DNA of 64,000 nt, from positions 1-64,000 of the forward strand of contig JALGAS010000001.1 of NCBI GenBank assembly GCA_023078685.1, read 5' to 3'. The stretch comes from Neopestalotiopsis rosae (Eukaryota; Ascomycota; Sordariomycetes; Amphisphaeriales; Sporocadaceae). Both the position numbers and the translations under genes were made by a program. Positions 12,913 to 23,201 of the stretch are shown piece by piece (within the stretch, counting starts at the first letter, position 1; each line of letters starts with the position of its first letter). Under the pieces are notes generated by a model. It was not told the origin of the DNA. It ran no database searches and was given only the letters and a program-made list of their open reading frames with translations.

Positions 12913-14383
12913 ATGACCCCCAAACCGCTAGACATTGGCATTTTCATCCCCATAGGCAATGACGGATGGCTTATTTCCACCACGGCGCCGAGGTTCATGC
13001 CGACATTTGAGCTCAACAAGGAGATTGTGCTAAAAGCAGAGCGCTACGGTTTCGATTTTGCCCTGTCCATGATCAAACTGAGGGGATTCGGCGGAAAGAC
13101 GGAGCACTGGGACCACAACCTTGAATCGTTTACGCTCATGGTATGTTGAATAACGAACCTTTTCTGCTCACAAGAGATGTATCGTTTCGAGAAAAAACAA
13201 ACTGGGAAAAGAGCTAATGTGAGAATCTGTATCGATAGGCCGGTCTGGCGGCAGTGACTTCCAAGATCAAGCTTTTCGCGTCCACAGCGATTCTCACGTT
13301 ACCACCTGCGCTATGTGCGAGAAGTAAGCAAGCCTATTGTTATCCAGATCATCAGATTTATACAAAATTTTGGAAAGGAAATGTACTAATGCTTGAAATT
13401 TGGTAGTGGCGACCACCATCGACTCCATCGCACCAGGACGCTTTGGCGTCAATATCGTTACGGGCTGGCAGGCCGCTGAATGTAGGCACATATTTTTCTT
13501 GATCTCAGGTTTTTGATGTATCAGGCATAATCTTCAGCTTGCTGACTTTTTGTGTGTGAGAGAAAAACAGACACGCAAATGTCCGTCTGGCCAGGCGACG
13601 CCTACTTTGGGTACCGCTACGACTACGCGGAGGAGTATGTGCGGGTGATGCGCGAGCTCTGGGCGACGGGCACCTCGAGCTTCCAGGGCCGGCACTTCAA
13701 GATGGACGACTGCAAGCTCAGCCCGCGTCCCTCGGTGGGCGGCGACATCAAGGTCATCGCCGCGGGCCAGAGCCCCCGCGGCGTCAAGTTCGCGAGCGAG
13801 TGGGCCGACTACAACTTCTGCAGCGGCAAGGGCATCAACACCCCCACGGCCTTTGCCGACGCCAATGCCCGCCTGGTGGACGCGGCCAAGGGGACGGGTC
13901 GGGATGTTGGGGCCATGGTGAGATGATGATTTTTTTTTTCCCCCAGTCCCTACGAAAAAACGAATTACATCTCAGAAAACAAAGGAAGCGTATCTAACAA
14001 AGAACGAATCACAGGTGCTCTTTATGATCATCATGGATAAGACCGACGAAGCAGCGACGGCGAAATGGGACCACTACCGAGAGGGCACCGACTGGGAGGC
14101 CCTGTCGTGGGTGGCAGACCAGAGCGGGAGGGACAAGCAGGCAGACGCGTCGTCGACGGCCCGGCGCCTCGTGTCCACGCTGGGCGACCCGGTCAACATG
14201 AACGGGGGCACGCTCGTGGGCGGCTACGAGTCGATTGCGCGCATGCTGGACGAGATCGCCGAGGTGGAAGGGCTCAAGGGCGTCATGCTGACGTTTGACG
14301 AGTTTCTGACGGGGCTGGATGACTTTGCCGAGTTCGTGCAGCCGTTGATGAAGAGTCGGGCGAAGATCAATGGAGTCGCTTAG
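12913..14383 (+). CDS. RutA-type pyrimidine/FMN monooxygenase (luciferase-like fold)
   Basis: A 367-residue protein in five exons: 12913-13140, 13239-13323, 13407-13481, 13571-13917 and 14015-14383. All splice joins keep frame and total 1104 nt. The N-terminus [16 protein letters not shown], then [24 protein letters not shown] and [19 protein letters not shown] and [16 protein letters not shown] follow bacterial RutA closely and collinearly, and the length equals RutA (about 363). RutA is the FMN-dependent oxygenase that opens the uracil ring in the Rut pathway; in bacteria it works with RutB-G and a flavin reductase (RutF), none of which is visible here. The four introns show it is settled in a fungal genome, although the family is mainly bacterial, so old horizontal transfer is plausible. 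It sits directly behind an NRPS-like reductase, so it may act on that product rather than on uracil. Some exon boundaries are inferred from homology. Confidence 0.88.
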
Positions 14384-15028
14384 GAAATGTAACATACACT
14401 TCAGGGAGTTGGACAGTTGACGAAGTTGGTCATTTATTCGGAGTCACAAGGCCAAAGTTAAGATCGTGGAAACAGGTGAATAGGGTAGATAGTCTTAGTA
14501 GCAGTCAATCACACAGTCTTGTCTAAAGAACGATCGAATAAGTACTACGTAGAACTAACATTCACATGTCATCATGTAACGAGGCTGAGTCACACGAAAT
14601 CACTTGCATGGGAACTCAATATTTATCATGAAACATGAACTTTTTTGTCCTCTATCGTTCTGTGAACCGATGGATCCTAAAGTGCCTTTCCGTTTCCTTT
14701 TGTGTTCCCTGTCCGTTTACCGATGTATGTCATTTTTTTGTGCTTTTCCAAATTTTCGTTCCTTTCGTAAAATCATGATTCATCCCCGGTGAAGACACGA
14801 CAGAGTCGAGCTTCCAAAGCAGTCCAAAGTTCAGGTCATTCCATGTCGTTTACGGACCATAGTCCTCAATCCTTAGCCATCTTGGTGGCTGCCGGAGAGT
14901 TCCTGGCGCTCGTTACTCATTATTCGTCCTTTTCCTCTTTGATCCATTCTACTTTTACCGCCATCTCAAGTCGAACCGATCACACCAATCAACCACTTTC
15001 CTTGTCTCCTTTCATGACCCGATCTACT
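14384..15028. other. Convergent 3'-3' intergenic region
   Basis: 645 bp between two converging genes. It is AT-rich with T-runs, consistent with polyadenylation regions; no gene is supported. Confidence 0.5.
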
Positions 15029-16495
15029 TCAATGTGTCGCCGGGTTGTGTGTTGTCACCCCAAAGAGGTGCCAAGAGGTGCCGGTGGTGCCATAGGTCTT
15101 GGCTCCAGAGACTGTAGCAGCCTTGGCAGCGAGCTCCTCAATGTTGCGGCCGGTCCAGGCACAGTCCCAGATGGTGACCAAGGCGTAGAGCTTGATCAGA
15201 GAGTGGTAGTAGGCAAAGGCGACGTAACCGGGGAACATGAGAAGGTGGCTCGGGAATCGTCGAAAGTGATCCCAAGTCTTGACGAGCTTGGTAGCCATAA
15301 TGAAGACGACCATGACGCGAACGTCGGCCCAGCCATGAGCCCAGGGGAGCTGCTGGTACATGTAGCACAAGAGGGCGTCCCAGAAGAGGGCAAAGTTGAT
15401 CATGCCAGTGATGTAGACGGCGTAGATGGACCAAGGCTGAGTGGCCCAGATGCGGGGCATGGCGAGGACACGAGGGTTGGAGCGGAACGTGGTACGAGCC
15501 CAGCGGGAGCAGGTGCTCAGGTGCTTGGGGAACCATCCAAGAGTAGTCTCAATCTCACTGTCCTCGGAGGCCTGAACGCGGATGCCAAAGCCATGCTCAT
15601 AGATCCAGCGGGTGATAAAGTTGTCGTCATCAGGGCCAAGGGGACCCCACTGCATACCCATGAAACCAATCATCTCGTTGATGTAGTGATTGTGAAAGTC
15701 GGCGTCCTTGAGAATGTCGGAGCGCAGGGCAAAGGTGCGACCGGAGATGACAAAGACACCACCGTCGACATAGTTGGAAGCCATGATCTCAAAGTTGTGA
15801 CGGACGAGATACAGAGAGCCGATCATGTTCCAAAAGAGCTTCCAGGGACCTTGGCCATTCTGAATGCGGACGCGCTTGCTGGTGCCGACCAGGCGGATGT
15901 TGTCGTCCTCGAAGGCGGCAAGAACAGAAGGGAAGAAGCGACCGTGGATGGGCCAGAAGACGTGGTCGTCAACGCAGATGGTGATGGCGGTATCGATGAA
16001 GGGGGCAACGTGATCGATCTGAATACGCTTTCCGGCAGCAGGGGCGGCTTCGACACGAATGTTGATCTTGGGCCAACGGATGCGAAGACCAGCACAGACG
16101 GCCTCGGCGGCATCGATCATGTTCTTGTGACCTACACAGATGAAGAAGTTGCGGGGCTCCTGGATACAAACAGACTCGCAGCATTCGCGGAAGATGTCGC
16201 CATAGGGCTCGACGGTTGGGCAGACGACAGTGACATCCTGGTTGGTGTACTTGGGAGGGCTCTGGCAGGGAGCGGGACGGTAGAGCCAGTGAGCTACAGT
16301 GTTAACAAGAAGGCGCCAGTAACGGAAAAAGAAGCAACCAAAGAAGGCGGCCACTGGGCCGACGTGAACGGGAGTAGAGAAAACCGAGTAGGTGAAGGGA
16401 CCGAGGACAAGGTAAGGAACAGTGACGAAGCAGAACGCTAGAACTGCCATGAGGGCCGAGAAGGCCAGGGCCGTGAGAGTCGGACCCCAAGCCAT
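15029..16495 (-). CDS. Type-2 glycosyltransferase (ZtGT2/Cps1-like), membrane polysaccharide synthase
   Basis: A single-exon 488-residue protein; the ATG at 16495 (MAWGPTLTALAF) is chosen because the frame upstream has no ATG. Two hydrophobic segments at the N-terminus (about residues 5-30 and 40-65) precede a GT2 catalytic domain with CPTVEPYG, the nucleotide-sugar motif ICVDDHVFW (DDH in place of the usual DxD), the acceptor motif GPDDDNF and an RWART motif corresponding to QxxRW. Further hydrophobic helices follow. This set is that of processive synthases of the hyaluronan/cellulose-synthase type. Family knowledge: the orthologous GT2 of Zymoseptoria tritici and Fusarium graminearum is needed for hyphal growth on solid surfaces and for virulence, and Cryptococcus Cps1 is related. 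The polymer made is not established. It converges on the rutA homologue. Confidence 0.88.
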   Translation of the reverse strand: MAWGPTLTALAFSALMAVLAFCFVTVPYLVLGPFTYSVFSTPVHVGPVAAFFGCFFFRYWRLLVNTVAHWLYRPAPCQSPPKYTNQDVTVVCPTVEPYGDIFRECCESVCIQEPRNFFICVGHKNMIDAAEAVCAGLRIRWPKINIRVEAAPAAGKRIQIDHVAPFIDTAITICVDDHVFWPIHGRFFPSVLAAFEDDNIRLVGTSKRVRIQNGQGPWKLFWNMIGSLYLVRHNFEIMASNYVDGGVFVISGRTFALRSDILKDADFHNHYINEMIGFMGMQWGPLGPDDDNFITRWIYEHGFGIRVQASEDSEIETTLGWFPKHLSTCSRWARTTFRSNPRVLAMPRIWATQPWSIYAVYITGMINFALFWDALLCYMYQQLPWAHGWADVRVMVVFIMATKLVKTWDHFRRFPSHLLMFPGYVAFAYYHSLIKLYALVTIWDCAWTGRNIEELAAKAATVSGAKTYGTTGTSWHLFGVTTHNPATH

Positions 16496-18114
16496 GGTGT
16501 TGAGGATGCTTACTGCGTGAAGCTGATGACAGTGATGCTGCTGACTTTGTCGGCGACGGTTGGATTGTGGATATCTTGCGGATGCTTTAGAAGTGCCAAT
16601 GTCGCGATACACCAAATTGGAGTGGTGCGGCTGTTTGGTTTTTGTTGCTCAGTATCAAATTCTGAAGTGCAGGCACAAATTAAATAGATTTTGCGCCGCA
16701 GGATGGGAAACGACTTCAGTTGCCTGGTGAATGAGTTACAAACGGCGCAGCCGCTGAAAATTTTCTTGTTGCGGTGGTTTTTCTTCTTGTCCTGTTGTCC
16801 AGGTGAAAGTGTCTAGTGGAAGCGTGACTTGGTTGTTCTTCCTATTCAGATGATAACGCGTCATTAAGCTATTATTATAAGAGTGAGGCGACACGACGAA
16901 CAATCGAGGAAGCTCATGAGTGACAATAGATTGTACTAAACAATCCCCTTTACTATTGGCGAAGTGACATGGTTATAGACTACACATTGATGTTCGATTC
17001 GGCACAATAACCATGGCGTCAAAGGCGTGACCAGAACAATGAAAGGACTTCTAGGTGAACAGAATAACACGCCAATCAGCCCTATCTACGTTGGCAACAT
17101 TCTCATTGTTCTTGTGTGTACGACGCCCAAAGCGACAGCAAGCCTTTGTTCGTGGCCAAATCTCAACGTTCCACATATTATGCCATTGCTCGATTACGTG
17201 TGACATACTATTGACAAACTTTCATAAATTGTCATGGATGAGAAAAGGGCAAGAACGGGCTCAAATAGGCCGGCGAGTTCAACACTTATGGAAGAAGTGA
17301 AATGGTACGAAAGCGAAAAGAAGAAGAAGAAAAGTAATAACAATCATCATCGGATTCAACAGATGACTTACATATAAAGGCAGACAACTGTAGATGGCAA
17401 AAACAAGATCAAGGTGTACAGGTAACATCCTCTGTGCTAACGGACCAGAATGTGTCATTTATGACGACGAAGACAATCAAATTGTAGCTAAGAATTCGCT
17501 GAACAGCGGGGCAAACGGAAGCTACTTGGAACCATATAGAGACTTGTAAGGGGCATTGTTACGGCAACACTTGAAGAGAGAAAAAGAGGAGAGATCACAC
17601 GAAGAAGTTATTATTTTAGAAACTTCAGTACGACTATTGCTCACTGTGGTGTTACATGTAAATGTGTTCATAATAGCTTGTAACCCAGTTGGTTGCTGGA
17701 CTTGTCAACTGCAAACATGCCGGATGCAGACTCAAGTCTCCTTTGTCCCGCCAATCGCGTAGTTGTGGAACAAGTTTCATCTTATACACTTGATCCCAAA
17801 ACAGGATAGTCATCTGGTTGGCGAAAAAATGTCCGAACGAATCAGTGATTGCGACTGAGACTGCGCGTTCACTATAAAGTGATAAGGCGTGGCCATTTAT
17901 GGTCTCTCGGCTGACCTCGGCATTGTCATCTTCGTTGTCCCTGTAAACAAAGGGGGCACGTATCTATACCGCTAGGCGACCTGTAGGTATTTGGCATCAA
18001 GAAAAAGACGAATAGCATAGAGATGTTTGTCTCTTAGAATTCTCTATTCTAAGTTTCTACATAGTGGTATCATTTATATCATTAATTCATCTGAGAACGG
18101 TTGGCAGACGGCAT
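16496..18114. other. 1.6 kb intergenic region
   Basis: It holds the promoter of the glycosyltransferase on its left and the 3' flank of the permease on its right. Frames are under 90 codons and mutually overlapping; no gene or RNA is supported. Confidence 0.5.
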
Positions 18115-19878
18115 CTACGCGAGCCAAAACCAGACCCTCTGGACCCAGTTCTTTGGAACTGGCGGAACATCCAAAGCGGCCAACTCGTCCATTTCCTTGA
18201 CGCCCGTGTCCACGTCAATATCCTCCTTCTTGATGTAAAATCTAGTACGGAAATAGATCTTGTGGCCAAAGTACAGGACAAGGAAGATGGGCAGCGTAAT
18301 GTACGCGGCCAAGAAATCCGACACGCTCCAGTTTGAAGGGAAGAAGACGGCAAAACCATTGGTAATGGTCAGCAGGGAAACCACAAACAAGGCATAGTAG
18401 GTTCCGTATGGCTGGAATGGCGTCTTGAAGGGAAGGCTGGGAAGCAGTCCTCGGAACTTCATGGCGGCGCGGAATCGGAGATATGTGACGAGGCAGACAA
18501 TCCAGGCAATGAAACCACTAATGGTCGAAATGTTGCTGAACCAGTTGAAGACCACGGCTCCGCTGTTGCTGACATTGAGGAAGGCAAGGAGACCAAAAGC
18601 CCAGGTGGCGAGGACCGCAAGATAGGGGACTCCCTTCTTGGTGGTGTGGCTGAAGAACTTGGGAGCCTGACCCGTCAGGGACATGCTGTAGAGGATACGA
18701 CTTCCCGAGTACAGGAAAGCGTTGCCAGCGGACCAAGCAGAGGTGAGAATGGCAAAGTTGATGACATGGTTCAAGCCACCGATGCCAGCGTTCTGGATGG
18801 CGATGACCCAAGGACTGGCCGAGGCATCGCTGGAGCCAGACAGGAGGCGGGGGTCGGTGCTGGGGACAATGGCACCGAGGATGAGGGTGGAAACACCGTA
18901 GAAGATACCCAGACGCCAGATGAATCGCTTGGCGGCCTTGGGGATGTTGCGTCGAGGTGCGACGGTCTCACCGGCGGCGACGGCGATGAGCTCGGGGCTG
19001 GTAATGAAGGCAAAACCTGCCTTGATGAAAGCGGCCCAGTAGGCAAGGAATCGGCCGGTGGCTCCCGTAGTCATGTACTCGTTGATGGCGCCTGGAGAAT
19101 CGGGATACCAGTAGCGGAATCCGAGGGCATCGTGACTCGGGCCGCCGCCGCACATGAGGACAATACCCAAAATGATGAGACCGGCAATAGTGATGAGCTT
19201 GATGCTGGCGAACCAGAACTCGGCTTCACCAAAGACCTCGACCGCGATAATGTTGAGGACCAGAATGACAATCAAGATGAGGGAAATCCAGAGTGGTGTG
19301 ATCTGCTTCCAATAATCCAACAATATAGCTGCAGCTGTGGCCTCGGCTGCCACCAACATGCCGTATGCGTAAAAGTAGTTCCAGCCAGCTGCAAAGGCCA
19401 AAGAAGGGTCGAGAAATCGGGAGACGAGGTACGGAATAGAAATGCCTTTGAGCGGGAGATAGGTGACCATTTCACCGAGGTCGTTCATGACAAAGTAGAC
19501 GACCGACATCATGCTGAGATAGCCAAGCCAGAGGGGAAGCGGGCCGACCAATGACAGAATGGCGCCTGAACCGACGAAAAGACCAGTACCGATGCTGTCA
19601 TGGCATGTTAGCTGGGCTGATCAAGAGACTCAGGCTGTGAAGATGCTACAAGGGAGCAGGCAGGGAGCAATTGGATGAAGGGTCAGAAAGATGAATGCTT
19701 ACGCTCCGCCCAGAGCCATGAATTGAATGTGCCGACTCTTCATTCCACGGTGAAGCTGTTCGTCTCCGCCGCCCACCACCAGACCGTCCACGTTGGATCC
19801 AGTCCGTGTGACATCCTGAACTCCTCCCATCTCAGCATTGCTGAGATCATTCTTCTCGTCCGCCGTATGAAGCGACAT
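18115..19878 (-). CDS. Amino acid permease (YAT/APC family)
   Basis: A 551-residue transporter in two exons, 19878-19703 and 19594-18115, separated by a 108 nt intron. The ATG at 19878 (MSLHTADEKND) is the first in frame; the frame upstream opens only with GTG. The hydrophilic N-terminal tail (about 60 residues) leads through HIQFMALGGA into IGTGLFVGSGAIL, the hallmark first helix of amino acid-polyamine-organocation permeases, exactly across the intron. About twelve hydrophobic helices follow, with SPELIAVAAGET and SAWSAGNAFLYSGSRILYS as family motifs, and the chain ends in an amphipathic WVQRVWFWLA tail. The expected role is proton-coupled amino acid uptake at the plasma membrane; substrate range cannot be read, and general (Gap1-like) or specific permeases are both possible. 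Confidence 0.92.
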
Positions 19879-22800
19879 TTTGTCGGAGACTCGATTGAAA
19901 AAGCTGCTTGCGGGTTTGTCGCAGGCAATGCTCTTGTGTTTGGGTCTCTCTTTTCCTTTTTTTGGGTTTCGCCTCCTCACGAGTTGATCACCTTCATGTC
20001 TCACTGATCAAGGCGGGGGGAGGGAAAAGAGTTTAAATACAACGAGCAAGGCTGCCCTGCTCGGATTTGATGTACGTAGTGTGTCTTGGAAGAAGAAAGG
20101 CCACTCACTGCCAAGATTAACCCGTCGTACGTCTTACAACCAGCCTACTGAGCACTACATTTATCGAGAAGAGAATGCTACCGCCAATATGGCCAAGGGA
20201 ATACTACAGTACTGCATGCTACTCCACTCATGTATCTCCCCGGACCCTCATATGCGCTGATACGCTATCTTACCCCAGACTGACCTTATCATGTCTCCAC
20301 TATCAGAAAAAAAATGGAGTGTGCTACAGATAGCATGGTATTCATAAATGTAATATTCATTTGTCGTTTTTGTGGTGTTCGTACTGTAGTATACTGTGGC
20401 AAAAAGTTTTCAAACAGTCTGGGCACAATTACAGAATTTTTCTCTCATAGTATTCCTCGGCCAGCATCGGGCAGTCCTAGCGGCGATCAGGTCGGCCGGA
20501 GGGGGCTGCAGTGGACTTTTAAAGGTGCCGGCACCCGCAGCAGACCGCGAGCTTGCCCTGCTATAGGCTAGAGCCGGGCCTAGCTCGGCGCGCAGAGGCC
20601 GTGTCGAGGCACTAATAACGTAAAACACTGGAGCTTACAGGGAGCCTCACGGACCCATGGCTACGGCTGCTGTCGGCCTTGGAGAGGAAACAGAATCACA
20701 GATGCCATCGCCAATTGCAATTTCTCAATCAAAACTCAAGTTTCAGCACAAAATCAATCGGACATCGTACGGTTCTACACTATGGACTGTACATATGTTC
20801 GATTGCATACAGCAATTAGTCAGGCCAGACTGCGGACTTGGCGTTCCGTTGTCTCGGTAAACTGCTAAAGGACAAGCTGGAGGCTACTACGCGTCACACG
20901 TCCAGATAAGGAAAGTTTTTCATTATTCGCTGACCATATTCTGTTCTCTATTTGGGCACTTGTTGGTCCCTGGGCTCAAAGGCCCCCCACGAACCGAAAG
21001 CAGTCATGTCTCTTACCTAAAATCATCACGGCCTTCTACATTATCATTCTGCAGTATGAATGCGAAATATACTAGAATATAAAATCCTCACCATTCGTCA
21101 CATGCTTTGGTATAAATTGTTCGAGACCTTGAATTACGGTATTCAAGTGAACTACTTGTACACTTGTTTGATTATAGGCCATTCACATTGGATTCAGTGC
21201 TAGGGGGGGCTGAGGATTTAGAAGGCTAGACCTGCCTCTCTGGGGCTGGATTCTTTCCCACCATACACACCAAACACGCGACCGACGGGCGACACCCAAA
21301 CGACTTCCGTTAGACCAGGGCCCAGGCAGGCTGAAGCTTATCCCACGTTGGGCGCCCTAATGGCTGATCTCCCTTCTGACTTGCTCTCCCGGGACTGTCT
21401 CTCAGCTATCCTCGCTACCCCATTTCCAAGTCCCCTTCTCGTCCCTGACTACAGCTTACTTGGCCTTGCTCATACGAGTCACGGCATACAGATACTGACA
21501 GGGCAATTCCCAAATTGAGCCGCCAGCTGCCGCCCGTACCGGGGGTCTTAAGATTGCTCCCAGTGAATCTTGGCTTGAATTCATTTCCGACCAATTGGGC
21601 AAATGTGGCCGGGCAGTGCCATGGCTCTAAAATGGAATTGACTTTCGGCTCAAGTCATGACGCTCGCCGAATAAGAATAGCATATTAAGCCATCAGGCTA
21701 TGTTGATATGTACTGTGTGCATGTTCTGCGCGGTGCTCGGCGAGTCACGACAGACAAATGGACAAAGTGTCTAGGCGATTACGTATTGTAAATGCTGCTT
21801 TCCATCGTGCGCAGAAAAAGTCAAATTTGTTCCATGCATAAATCCCACGTGGAGGGCAGCACTGTGAGGACCAGATTTTATTTTATACCATTTGCGCAAG
21901 TAACTAGCCTATCAGGTGCCATAAGACACTATAAATGAGCGGATCCTACATGGCAGAAAGGATCCGCATCTGTCACAAAAAAAAGGTCCGGGGTAAAAGT
22001 AGTCCACGACGCTGGTATTCCTTCGTTCGTCCTTCAACATATACAGTAGATAAAATATTGCTGCTGTCCTATCATTCACAAGTGACTTTCCCAGTCTAGA
22101 GTCTAGTTCCGTCTCTGCGAGACCCAGGCTGGGGATCTTGTGCCGTCTGTAGCCTTGCGATTCTGTCCTTGACTACATCCTAGCACTGATCGTGGGCTGT
22201 GGAGTTTTCGGACCAGAATTTAGTCTCTGCTCCATCCGACTCTTGTTATGAAATCGTTTCCTCGGTGCTATATTCGCTTGGGGAAATAGGACCGACCCTT
22301 ATCTGTGTTGTGGACTACGTGCGGACTTGAAGCTATTGCTAGTGAATGAGGAGGAGGAGGCGTGCCCAAATGGCCTAGATCAAGCCCGAGGTCATCTGAC
22401 CTGGTTTCCTATAAGACCGTCAAGAACGTTACTCAACGTATGGCAGTGCCTATACTTGCTGTTGGTAACATGGGGTAAGCTCTATTCATAGTCTAGGTAC
22501 GGCTGCATTGGCGGGACCAGGGCTCTCCTTACTATGACCACTTGGACTTGGTTCTAGACTCTACTTCAGCGTGGCAATGATTCATCTGACCTCGGTCCCT
22601 TCTGCTTTGTCTAATGTAACCAGTGATGAGTTATTCTTAAGCAAAGACACATTGCTTGCCGTATAACCAAGCAATCATCAATGGATGCAATAAGAAAGCA
22701 ATTGTTTTGTTGTCAACCCCATGAGTGGGTTAGCATATATATATATCTCGCGAAGTCCAACGGCCTGTGGGACAAGAAAAGACCACTGGGTGTCCATAGC

Positions 22801-23201
22801 TGCGTTTTGCCGTCCAGGCGTGACACCGAGCGCGTTCTGGCCAAAACGAAGGCGTTGTTATGTACACAGTAGAACATAGCTTGCGCAGACAAGGCAAACC
22901 GGCGGTGACCGAGCTTCGTCTCGGACGAGAAACGGGAACACCGATCAGAAACAAATGTTCACTTCAACACACCGTTGAAATCGATTACAAAACCATACAA
23001 GAAGACGATTAAATTCCAACTTATGACCCATGTTCACAGAAGAATCCATGTAAGCAATGTGCTCTGCCGCCTCGGTGATGCTCATCTGGAACACAAAAAG
23101 TTCAATTTGAATGCTATGTCAACGGAAATAACTCTTCAACAACTTTTCTGCCAACACCAATGTCTACACTGCAGTGTAGTCGTACTACCGCTTCATTATT
23201 T
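19879..23201. other. 3.3 kb gene-poor region
   Basis: The left end is the permease promoter. A GC-rich patch at about 20455-20620 stands out from AT-richer surroundings. The frames are all short and have no recognisable protein features. A short perfect inverted repeat lies at 21939-21967. I see no transposase, reverse transcriptase or tRNA. It may hold a non-coding transcript or eroded sequence. Confidence 0.5.
21939..21967. repeat. Inverted repeat GCGGATCC / GGATCCGC
   Basis: Two perfect 8-bp arms (21939-21946 and 21960-21967) flank a 13-nt spacer. Each arm contains the palindrome GGATCC. It lies in gene-free DNA, followed by an A8 run, and no function can be assigned. Confidence 0.5.

Noticed and set aside
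14789..16441. 550-codon plus-strand open frame
   Set aside because: It is antisense to the glycosyltransferase and its translation is Gly/Asp/Val-rich, typical of a shadow frame.
18646..19554. 302-codon plus-strand open frame
   Set aside because: It is the antisense of the amino acid permease gene, with shadow-type composition.
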